The notes beneath the pieces are model-generated. The model was not told the origin of the DNA and searched no databases. It was given only the letters and a program-made list of their open reading frames with translations. The position numbers and the translations under genes were made by a program. From positions 1-16,183 of the forward strand of contig JAOXYB010024524.1 in the NCBI GenBank assembly GCA_028565635.1: a stretch of 16,183 nt of DNA, read 5' to 3'. Positions within the stretch are counted from its first letter, which is position 1. The number at the start of each line of letters is the position of its first letter. This DNA is from Phoronis ovalis (lineage: Eukaryota; Phoronida; Phoronidae). Below are positions 1-9,000 of the stretch, piece after piece.

Positions 1-175
1 CCCTGTACCAAATACGAAGATGATCTGACGAAAGCTGAAGCCGTTATAGCAAGACAAAGAAAAGGTTACATACGCCACCGGCGCCGCATACAGTACGGCT
101 ATATGCCCTTTCACTATTACATAGTGATGGGCATAATAAAAACTAATATCAGATATTAAATATGTTGTAATTGGT
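1..175 (+). repeat. End fragment of an interspersed repeat with terminal hairpin
   Basis: The stretch from base 1 matches the right end of the longer repeat in the window at about 12050-12520. Shared words include a GTACCAAATA-like start, GATCYGAYRAAAG, GAAGC-TTAT, AAAGAAAAGGTTACATA and, at the end, ATAGTGATGGGCATAA. Bases 103-134 can fold into a 13-bp stem (ATGCCC and TCACTAT arms, interrupted by one small internal loop) around the loop TAC. The distal copy keeps a weaker form of the same hairpin near 12480-12505. The element is cut by the left edge of the window. Its class is unknown; a terminal hairpin fits several non-autonomous families, so none is assigned. The boundary near 175 is approximate. 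Confidence 0.6.
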
Positions 176-394
176 AGATGTCAGGCAGCCGTGATAAAAT
201 AGTAAAAAAACTCATTAGATTTGCTAAATGCTGCTTGTTCCATGATAACTCAGATCTCACCACTTTATACCCAATGTTTGTCATTTTAAACAGACGACTG
301 AGTCAAACAAATTGTTAATGTTTTGTTAAATATGTTCACAAACTGTTTGACAACCTGTGCCTACAGTTAGCCTAGAGTTATACAAATCTATAAA
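176..394. other. AT-rich spacer, no gene seen
   Basis: This spacer lies between the interspersed-repeat end and the satellite array. No open frame of useful length, splice-bounded exon or recognisable repeat is visible. The border with the satellite is gradual because the outermost monomer is strongly diverged. Confidence 0.5.
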
Positions 395-1797
395 GTATAC
401 ATACTTTTTACATTACCAATATTAAAAAAATAATATATATAATATAAAGTTTGAGACATATTGCTTTTCATAATACATTTTTAACATGTATGAATTCTTA
501 AAAGAATCAATACCAGAAATTAGTGTATGTTATGCAAATGTTCTCAAATTATATTAATATGAAAGTACCTATTATACAAGATCCTGAAAAATGTAAAATT
601 ATATTAAACTTGCAAACGCTACATATTCCATTTACCAGGATGAAAAATACATAATCATGTTTAAATTTTGAGACAGTGCTTTTCATAATACATTCTGCAA
701 GATCATGTACGCATTCCTAAGAACTAATACATGCAATTACGGTAGTGTACGTCACACACATGATCTCTATTATACAAGATTTTGAAAAATAAAACATTAT
801 ATTAAATTTGCAAAGGTTACATATTCCATTTACCAGCATGTAAAATACATAATCATGTTAATATTTTGAGACAACGCTTTCATAATACATTTTGAAACAT
901 GTACACATTCCTAAAAACTAATACATGCAACTAGTGTACGTCATGCACAAAATTTCTAAATATATTTAAAAAAAAAAATACATATACAAAATCTTGAAAA
1001 ATATAACATTATATAAAACTTACAAAGGCTTCATATTCCATTTACCAGCATGTAAAATACATAATCATGTTAATATTTTGAGACAGTGCTTTTCATAATA
1101 CATTTTGAAACATGTACGCATTCCTAAAAACTAATACATGCAACTAGTGTACGTCATGCACATGATCTCTAAATATATTTTTAAAAAAGTACATATACAA
1201 GATTTTGAAAAATATAACATTATATAAAATTTACAAAGGTTGCATATTCTATTTACCGGCATGAAAAAAATAAAATCATGTTAAAATTTTCTGACAGTGC
1301 TTTTCATAATACATTTTGAAACATGTACGCATTCCTAAAAATTAATACATGCAACTAGTGTACATCATGCACATAATTTCTAAATATATTTTTAAAAAAA
1401 TACATATACAAAATCTTGAAAAATATAACATTATATAAAACTTACAAAGGCTTCATATTCCATTTACCAGCATGTAAAATACATAATCATGTTAATATTT
1501 TGAGACAGTGCTTTTCATAATACATTTTGAAACATGTACGCATTCCTAAAAACTAATACATGCAACTAGTGTACGTCATGCACATGATCTCTAAATATAT
1601 TTTTAAAAAAGTACATATACAAGATTTTGAAAAATATAACATTATATAAAATTTACAAAGGTTGCATATTCTATTTACCGGCATGAAAAAAATAAAATCA
1701 TGTTAAAATTTTCTGACAGTGCTTTTCATAATGCAAGTAGGCATTCCCAAGAACCAAAACAATCACTAAATGCAAGTCATGCTCATGTTGTCTAGGT
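395..1797. repeat. Satellite array, about 211-bp monomer, with 422-bp dimers
   Basis: A landmark word (GAGACAGTGCTTTTCATAATACATTTTGAAACATGTACGC and variants) recurs at about 450, 670, 868, 1080, 1291, 1502 and 1713. The spacings are 220, 198, 212, 211, 211 and 211 bp, so there are about six and a half monomers. The left monomers are diverged and differ in length. The right four alternate as type A (TTTTGAGACAGTG at 1080 and 1502) and type B (TTTTCTGACAGTG at 1291 and 1713). The segment 1021-1312 appears base for base identical to 1443-1734, an offset of 422 bp. The last unit decays at about 1735-1797. The array is AT-rich and has no open frame. Confidence 0.92.
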
Positions 1798-1861
1798 AGA
1801 CAACTTTATTTGATAATTAATAATGAAAAGTTATTCATACTTTGTTTCTTGGTGTAAACAG

Positions 1862-2067
1862 TCGAGGTCTTCATGAAGTACTTTCATCAGGCAGACTGTT
1901 TGTACTTGAACTGTCATATAATCCAACTCGATTGGATAAATAAATTGGTCGAGGAAATTTCAACTGAAAGGTGGCAAAATATAAATATTAAAGCTTATTA
2001 TATAACTAATGCCTTAAATCAATGGATACATGGATCTTCACATGGAAGATATTACTGGAAGTTTTAA
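1862..2067 (+). other. Possible but unproven terminal exon or chance ORF
   Basis: An open frame runs from a possible splice acceptor (TTTCTTGGTGTAAACAG ending at 1861) to a TAA after 2064. It gives about 67 residues, with the first Met at 1873. It is rich in Trp, Tyr and His (for example LDWINKLVEEI and HGRYYWKF), which is less like AT-rich noise than most small frames here. I recognise no domain, there is no clear polyadenylation signal just downstream, and no partner exon is visible on the plus strand. A chance ORF is at least as likely. Confidence 0.13.
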
Positions 2068-2115
2068 ATATCAATATTTTTTATGTATATAATTTACTTA
2101 AAATGTTAATCTGAG

Positions 2116-2144
2116 ACTATTATAACTTTGCTAGTTATAATAGT
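2116..2144. other. Perfect 12-bp stem hairpin
   Basis: ACTATTATAACT (2116-2127) and AGTTATAATAGT (2133-2144) are exact reverse complements around the 5-base loop TTGCT. The stem is A/T-rich, so it may only reflect base composition. It lies about 50 bp after the small plus-strand frame that ends at 2067. No function is assigned. Confidence 0.5.
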
Positions 2145-2229
2145 AGCAGTGTTAATGGTTATTTTCAAAGTTAGTTTAATGAGCTGGCAGGCTCTATCAC
2201 TAAAAGAAACCTGTCATTATAACATATAA

Positions 2230-2284
2230 TATATACATACATACATACATACATACATACATTACACACACACACACACACACA
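2230..2284. repeat. Compound microsatellite (ATAC)n then (AC)n
   Basis: A run of about eight tetranucleotide repeats (ACAT/ATAC) is followed after a short TTAC break by about ten CA dinucleotides. On the minus strand it reads as a Val/Cys/Tyr-rich frame with no coding meaning. Confidence 0.95.
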
Positions 2285-2376
2285 CCTTGACTCAATCATT
2301 GTAAATAAAACAAACATATTAATCAACTGTACTATATCCTTTCTTATAGCTATAACATATAACTTATACCTATAAC

Positions 2377-3085
2377 ATTTGACCACAATACCAATCTATC
2401 ATTTAAAAGCCTTGTATACACTTTAGAGATAGTACTGAGCAAGGCGATCCCTATGTAATCTGATTCCCAATTTTTGTTACTGGCTTTAAACAATGGTATT
2501 ATTCCGCTATTAAGCCAATTTTTAGGAAAATAACCATCATTAAATATTTTGTTAAAAATTGTTGTAAGTAAGGGAGCTAATATGATTTTGCCTTTCTTTA
2601 ACATCTCGCTACAAATACCATCCAATCCAGGAGATTTTCCAACTTTTAGTAGATCAATACATTTTTCAACTACACTTAGCAAAATTGGGTTATCAAGAAT
2701 ATCTACAGAAGGACTATCCTGATCATCAATATTAGTATCAACATCTTGATTTTCATCACTAGATAACTTGAACAATTTCAAAAAATACTCATACCATTTA
2801 TCTACATTATGTTGACTCTTAACATTCCCTTCTGCTAATATACTCCCAAAACATTTTCGAGTCCTTTAATGAGTTAATTAATAATGTATGTTACTTCTCC
2901 AAAAACTGCTTCTCTTTAAAAGTTAACATATCATTATAATGAGATTTCTCTACTTTCAGAGATTCAAGTAATAATTTATCATTTGTGCATCTAAATTAAT
3001 TCACAGTACTGTATACTCTAGCTCTCGCGGTTGCACATTCTTTATCAAACCAAGATTTCTTTAGTATTTTCTTTTTACTATTTAT
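2377..3085 (-). pseudogene. Broken non-LTR retrotransposon (LINE) ORF2 fragment
   Basis: On the minus strand, 2350-2781 translates to a 143-residue frame typical of the start of a LINE reverse transcriptase: KSPGLDGICSEMLK, then W-x-x-G-I-I-P-L-F-K, then DYIGIALLSTISKVYTRLLN. These match the N-terminal RT blocks of Jockey/CR1-type elements. Upstream, about 3033-3055 gives KKSWFDKEC, the motif common in the linker between endonuclease and RT, followed by more linker-like sequence with in-frame stops and one frame change before 2781. The match ends near 2380, just before the microsatellite, so the catalytic YxDD region, the thumb and the C-terminus are absent, and no endonuclease is visible. 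It is a dead 5'- and 3'-truncated copy. The exact clade cannot be set from this piece. Confidence 0.85.
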
Positions 3086-3113
3086 TATACCGAGATGTCT
3101 TCATCTTTAGAGC

Positions 3114-3764
3114 ATGATAACCTAATAGAAATTGTTCATTTCAAATTTTTACAATACACAGTTTTCCCAAAAAAATGCTAAAACTATTGGGTGACAATTT
3201 AACACTGAAAAACATTATTCTTTCCATATGTCACTGCACGCAGCTAAGTGGGTAGCTAGAAGAGCCTGATGTAAAAGGGATCATTTAAAAAGATACAAGT
3301 ACATGATTGTTCTCCATATGATATTTAACAGGAATTTGTATTTTATTATATGATGTTCATTTTAAGAAATGTGCAAATATCAATAATATGTTTTAAATCT
3401 AGTTTTTCCTGTTCATGTAATTTTAAAATAGATCCATAATGCTTTGTTCATCCGTGGAGAGCACATATTTACGAGACATACACTAATACAAAACCATGTA
3501 CCAGACAAGTTATGAGAGTCCCCTTCAAAGCTGCATCTCGGGTAATTAGCCATAATTGAATAATAAAGGGTTCTTTACCTGGATGTTGTTGGTCAGTAAT
3601 TTGTATGCAAATGAGGGCATTGCCTATCGTATTTCAAAATCCCATGTAACATGGTGAGAATACTGTTTTTCAGTGTTAAATTGTCGTCCACCAGTTTCAG
3701 CAATTTTTTGTGAGAAACTGTGATTTGCAAATATTCAAATGTACCATTTCGTATTAGGTCATCA
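3114..3764. repeat. Foldback structure with 120-bp inverted arms
   Basis: The left arm (about 3114-3235) starts GATAACCTAATAGAAATTG and ends near TTTCCATATGTCAC. Its reverse complement recurs at about 3641-3764 with small differences. Well-matched blocks include GACAATTTAACACTGAAAAACA (left about 3190-3212) and CACAGTTT-CTC/CCC. Identity is roughly 75-80% by eye, with a few indels. About 400 bp of unrelated, AT-rich sequence lies between the arms and contains no usable frame. This looks like a MITE or foldback element, or an inverted duplication. I found no convincing target-site duplication. It abuts the LINE relic on its left. Confidence 0.7.
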
Positions 3765-4347
3765 TCCTGTTATCACTTTGTTGTATGTGTTGTAGTGGAC
3801 AATTTGTTTTTCCTTAAGTTATCGCAAACATTTGATTCTTTAAACATTATGAAACAAAGAGTAGGTATGCTGATGTGTTGGTCCTTAGGGATTTATTGAA
3901 GCAAGAATTCTTGGGACAAATATTTAAAGTTGAGCTTCTAGCATGAGAATCTGCAAAAATTTCTTAAACTGTTATTTTTATCTGACAGAGGCTGTATACC
4001 ATGCACCGATAGCATCTGCAAGGCAGATTTAATGAAACATAGAAGTGTTTTGATGCGACTCACCCCGCATAGTAACGATAACATTTGCTTTTAAAATCTA
4101 GCCTTTGGTCTTCATTTATCATTACACTGTATTCTTATGTTGTATGGTGTATAGTGGATGTAAGACCTTATAAATTGGCGGGAATGTAGAGGTATTTGCC
4201 TCTAAGTCATCATGCTTATAATACTTTTGAGCAGATTGTGGTTCACAATTATTTTGCTAATTTTGCAGTTTATCATGTGATTGTACTTGTGTAGTTAGCA
4301 TAAGGTCACAAATGATATAACCGCAGTTGTGGCATGCAATAACATAA

Positions 4348-4399
4348 GATATTGCAAATAGCATAAAATGCTGTAGGGTGTCACAGAGGTGTGTACAAT
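4348..4399 (+). repeat. 52-bp direct repeat, copy 1
   Basis: This begins GATATTGCAAATAGCATAAA and ends GTGTGTACAAT. It matches 5542-5593 at 48 of 52 positions with no gaps, and the four differences are all transitions. The similarity does not clearly extend beyond these ends. Neither copy lies in an identified coding exon. Confidence 0.85.
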
Positions 4400-4476
4400 T
4401 GACAGCCACTTTCTTCACGATACACAAACACCAGTTCAGTCTACAATGTACAAGCATCGTTAAGCATATTCCTGGA

Positions 4477-4667
4477 TCACGGAGGACATGAAATGAGATT
4501 AATGAAGCCATCTTTTATATAGTCTAAATTATTATTATTATTATTTTGTATAAAATTTCTGAAGAAATAATCGATATAAAACTCAGCTGATTGTCCATGA
4601 AAATCCTCAGGCATAGTCGGAATTATGACCGACCTACTTCCGTGATGTACAGAAGAGTCATTCAACA
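4477..4667 (-). other. Weak candidate exon, unproven
   Basis: After a possible acceptor (TTTTAAATAATACCAG, ending at 4668), an open frame gives about 63 residues. It includes SSVHHGSRSVIIPTMPEDF and a later Asn run encoded by AAT repeats, ending in a stop at 4477. Its first part has balanced composition and could be a C-terminal tail. However, an acceptor here needs an incoming exon ending one base into a codon, while exon 7 of the membrane-protein gene ends at a codon boundary. A direct join is therefore out of frame. It would need an unseen exon between them, so confidence is low. Confidence 0.12.
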
Positions 4668-5541
4668 CTGGTATTATTTAAAAGTGATCAAACACTCGAT
4701 TATGAACCTCGTCACACAGTATGCCTCCTGGTATAATAAGTATAATATTTACTATAAATCTGTACAATATGTAGGCCCAATATTGTTTTTTTATGTCCCT
4801 AATCACATTAAATGGCATATCAGAAATAATTAAAATCATGATTCTGATGATTGGAACCACAAAAACTGCTCAATACAGTTCATAACCTGCTAAAACACTA
4901 GCATTTAGGTTCCGTCCATATATGGCATGTAATGACCATGGTAACAATGTGCTAATTAAATTCAGGTAATACAATACGGCATGTCAACTATTATCATGTG
5001 TCATAAAAAAATGTCACATCATTACTCAGACGTTAAATTCCATTCCTTTGCAAAGAAACATATTTTTGCTAAAATTATGCTAATTATAAAAAATGTAATA
5101 AAAAATGAAATATTTGGATTAGGTCTCTGTTGTGGCCTGTTTTATGTAGCTAATTAGTCTAACAAACATAATGTTAAAATTTATTAATGCACAATTAGCT
5201 CAGTCTGTTAAAGTTGTTCAGCAGCAAGCAAAACATATTGCATAAAGCAGCTATAAATCACGACTTCAACCGCATTTGAATAAGGTCCTAGGGGTAGTTT
5301 ATCCATGCCCAGCAGACACATATGGTATCGGTGACTAAATTAATTAGCAGGGTATGACAAGAAATTGTTTTTGCATGGAAATATATCACCAGTTTTGATC
5401 ATCTCAATTGTTCCGTTATTAAGTTGCTAGCTAAGAATGTTCCACAAAAATGAGTCACTGCTTTGATTCACAAGAATAAGGATTAAGGTAGAATAACTTT
5501 AAGTAGTTTTGGCACAGTATGGTTTAAACAAAATCATATAT

Positions 5542-5593
5542 GATATTGCAAACAGCATAAAGTGCTGTAGGGTGTCACAAAGATGTGTACAAT
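5542..5593 (+). repeat. 52-bp direct repeat, copy 2
   Basis: This is the partner of 4348-4399, in the same orientation about 1.19 kb away, with four transitions in 52 bases. It ends about 57 bp from the exon 7 boundary of the minus-strand gene, on the 3' side, so it lies in the following intron or the 3' UTR. Confidence 0.85.
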
Positions 5594-5649
5594 CGTTTCG
5601 GAAAAGATATTTAGTTCTATTTTCCAATAAATTCAAATTAAGAACTCAC

Positions 5650-5795
5650 CCCAGCACTTGTACTTGAATCTGTTTTACCCTTTACATTAACAGGAGTCAG
5701 ACCATGAGGTGTAAGTTTTGCTTGTCTGCCTCTAGGAAAATGTACACCTGACCAACCATTGTTAGGACTTTGGTTTTTTACCAAACGAGGCAACA
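5650..5795 (-). CDS. Exon 7: cytoplasmic tail, distal part
   Basis: The acceptor is AATGCTTATTTCAG, ending at 5796. The first two bases complete the Met codon begun in exon 6, and 48 codons follow (residues 315-362). The peptide is basic and polar, with VKNQSPNNGWSGVHFPRGRQ and a Ser/Thr-rich end (KTDSSTSAG). The exon stops at GCTGGG followed by the strong donor GTGAGT. If the donor is not used, translation adds only Val-Ser-Ser and stops at TAA (5638-5640). Both C-termini are therefore possible. No catalytic domain is recognised. Confidence 0.8.
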
Positions 5796-5982
5796 CTGAA
5801 ATAAGCATTATTATAAGAAATTAATGTAAAACTAATTGAAGGTGATTCAAACAATCTTACGAAAAAGTCTAGATACAAGTAATGCATTTGTTTCAGATGT
5901 TGTTGCAAAAGATTGTATATTAAATTAATATATAATATTATTGTATTGGATTATACAGTCACAATACACTGTACACGCACAT

Positions 5983-6021
<39 letters not shown>

Positions 6022-9000
6022 TAGTTACATATATATGCCACAGCTAATATTCACTTAAATTAACAGTCATAAAACATATACACAGTCATTAGACTATGTG
6101 CATGCACTTGAGGGGGCCAGAAACTCAGACCCATTCAATCCCAGCATCCCTTATTTATGTACAATACTTGTTTTTTTTTTAATCTGACTTTAGAAAAGCT
6201 TTAAATAGTGAAAATTTAACAAAGTATTAATAAACAGTTGTTTATGTATTGATATACTCACAAAAAGAGGGGTATTCCTTTGATCAACAAACATAACAAT
6301 TTTTTGGGGTTGGCTCAGCATGCGAAGGTTTGTGAATAAATTAGATGAGCACACACAATACTACGTCATGGTTCATTCACAAACTGCGACATACTGTGAA
6401 CATTTGGGTCTGAGACTGGTGGCCCCACCAAGTGCATGCAAATAGTCTATTAGAGCTTACAAACAAAAAACTGATTTGTATATAATAATATTATAATATT
6501 GATCAGATACTAGGTGTAATTTTCTTTTCGGTTTCACAAGTACATAAAAATGTAATTAGCTACCAAGTATTTCCTCTAATATACAATGATGGGATAATGA
6601 TAGAGTTTGATGGTATTGGTTTGGGCTAATCTATGCCAATTAAATTTTGGAGTGTAAATTATATCTATCAAACATTTACTAGTTTCTTGTGATCTATGAA
6701 GTGTGATATCACTGGCTATATCCCAGTCCAAATCTTGACTCTGTTGGCCACCAGGTATCAGTTGTCTCCAATCAGTCCAATATCGAGGGTTAAAAACTCC
6801 TTTACGGCCAGTGCCATAAGCATCTTCATCTTGGAGTCTAAAATCAGCAATTATATCTAGTTAAGCAAAGTTATACAATTATAGATTTATTTGTCTAATA
6901 TTTTGTTCCATCAAGCTTCACTGGCAGTAACATATTGGGTTTTCATGCAGTTCATTTTTAAACTGAAAAAAGTATGAATACACACAAAATTTCTATAAAA
7001 ATACTGTTTATTTTGTAGCATAAACCGTAAATCAATAGCTATGCTTAGTCTGTATCCCGGTGGCATCACTCAATGCAAAAAATTGAAATCATGTCAGTTC
7101 CATACGACTGTTTAAAGGACACCCTAAGCAAGGATATTTCGAGAATTATATTTACAAAAAATGACGATGTTCCTATCTGAAAAAACACACATTTTAAAAT
7201 TTTTTTCAAAGATGCAAGGGAAGGAAATATAACAAGTTATAATTAAAATCATCATTATTAAGTATACTAATTTTAATTGTATGATGAAATTCTCAGAAGT
7301 TACATTAATACTGATCTTATTCAAACAGCAGAACAGTACTGTCTTTGTGTTGTAATAGTAAAATCGTGTGCGGACAAAATTACTGCAGCAGGTGAACTTT
7401 TTTCAATGTATTTTAAATGTTAATTTTAACTTTGAAATTATACCAAATTTTTTTCAAATAAATGCCTTTTTTTTCCAAATTTTGGAACGATCGATCATGC
7501 ATACCCTGTTTCATTGTAGAGTGATGCTACTGGGGTCTGTAGTCAGGAACGTCAAGTTAGCAGATAACAGATAGCAGATGAAAACATCAAGTTAGCAGAT
7601 AGCAGATGAAAGCGTCAAGTTAGCAGATAGCAGACGAAAACGTCAAGTTAGCAGATAGCAGATGAAAACGTCAAGTTAGCAGATAGCAGATAACAGATAG
7701 CAGATATCTGCTAGAAATCATCTGCTAGAATTCATCTGCTAGAATTCATTTGCTAGATTTCATCTGCTATCTGCTAACTTGACGTTTTCATCTGCTATCT
7801 GCCAACTTCACGTTTTCATCAGGAACATCAAGTTAGCAGACAACAGATAACAGATAGCAGATGAAATCATCTGCTAGAAATCATCTGCTGGCAGATGAAA
7901 TCATCTTAATTAGTTAATTAATTATTTTGTAAATAAATTTTTAATAATTTGTTTTAATTTTTTTTTTTTTTAAATTTTTTTAAAATTTTTTAATTTTTTC
8001 AGTTAATTTTTTTTTTAAATAAATTTAGTATTTTTTTTTAATTAATTTTTTTCTATTTTTTGTTAATTTTTTTGTTTAATTGATTTCATTAATAAATTCA
8101 AAAAATGGAAAAAAAATTATTTCAAAAAAAAAAATTATTTAAAAAAAAATTTTAAAAATTAATAAAAAAAATTATTAAAAAATTGATTAAAACAATTGAA
8201 AAAAATGTATTCAAAAAATTGAAAAAAAATAATTAAAGAAAATTTAAAAATTTAAAAAAAAATCAAAAAAATTTCATCTGCCAGCAGATGATTTCTAGCA
8301 GATATTTGCTATCTGCTATCTGCTAACTTCACATTTTCATCTGCTATCTACTATCTGCTATCTGCTAACTTCACGTTTTCATCTGCTATCTGCTATCTGC
8401 TAACTTGATGTTCCTTCTGTAGTCACTATTTTATAAACTCTCTCCATACTGAAGTAACTATTTTTCCGGATCACATGTACCTTTGATTTGCTTGCTGTTC
8501 TGCTGCTCTTCTTCTGAAGATGATAACAATAACTAAGACAATGATGAGTATTAATATCAATGCTGTTACACCAATGGAAATATACAATGCTAATGGCTGA
8601 TCATTTCTATTTTCACAACGCACTCCAGATATTCCGAAAGGACAACTGAAAAAAGAATTGTTACTGGTACAATAATGTTATTTTATCAGATAACAGGACA
8701 GCTAATTAAATCCATTCTTATTTGTTTTATTGTATAATAATTAAGTTCTGTGTTAAAATTTCATTGCTTAAACTTAGCCAATTAATAAACTATATACCTC
8801 CCATGCATACTATAATATACATGTAGTTCTATACTATATACCTAGACTTGAGATGAACTTTTTAGAAAAGTTTCATTCTATTTTAATATACTCTGTGACA
8901 GGAAATAAATGCACGAATTAAGTTTTAAATAAGTGTCACTTGAAGAATTTTCATTAAAAATCACAAAATGAGATATAATTATAATTGTAATGGTATCACT

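Larger units (their letters stand above)
3765..5649. other. Non-coding or unresolved region downstream of exon 7
   Basis: This stretch lies 3' of the last confident exon of the minus-strand gene. It should hold the 3' UTR and any remaining exon, but none can be proved. Visible contents are a 52-bp direct repeat (4348-4399 and 5542-5593), a short (ATT)n run near 4531-4545, and several small frames. The only frame that looks somewhat protein-like is on the minus strand at 4477-4668. No clear polyadenylation signal followed by a GT-rich element was identified. Confidence 0.4.
5796..6679 (-). other. Intron between exons 6 and 7
   Basis: The donor is GTAAAT at 6674-6679, weaker than the others. 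It is supported because the resulting phase 1 join (ACT A / TG TTG) restores the frame, and because reading on past it soon runs into non-coding sequence. The acceptor is TTTCAG at 5796. The 884-bp intron holds a (CA)n run and a 358-bp inverted-repeat element. Confidence 0.8.
6838..8480 (-). other. Intron between exons 5 and 6
   Basis: The donor is GTACAT at 8475-8480 and the acceptor is TTTTAG at 6838. The 1643-bp intron carries the 871-bp Foldback-like element at 7545-8415, so more than half of it is transposon. The stretch 6838-7544 is AT-rich with no recognisable element. Small frames there (7124-7324 minus, 7368-7574 plus) have no protein-like character. Confidence 0.85.

Noticed and set aside
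395-1797. CENP-B box or centromere function in the satellite
   Set aside because: No TTCG-AANNCGGG-like motif occurs in the monomers, and the array is only about 1.4 kb. A period of 211 bp alone does not imply a centromere.
2171-2386. Minus-strand frame with Val/Cys and Tyr/Met runs
   Set aside because: It is translated from the (CA)n and (ATAC)n microsatellite. It has no independent coding signal.
4257-4511. 84-codon minus-strand frame, Cys-rich, downstream of exon 7
   Set aside because: Composition is mixed, with no Cys spacing of a known domain. It runs through the dispersed 52-bp repeat and has no acceptor in a phase that joins to exon 7.
4591-4860. Opposed small frames at 4591-4833 (+) and 4678-4860 (-)
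   Set aside because: These are AT-rich chance frames dominated by Ile, Tyr, Asn and Lys, without splice context.
7551-7700. 28-bp repeats as a CRISPR array
   Set aside because: The repeats are directly adjacent with no unique spacers, they reappear inverted in the other arm of a transposon, and the context is an intron of an animal gene.
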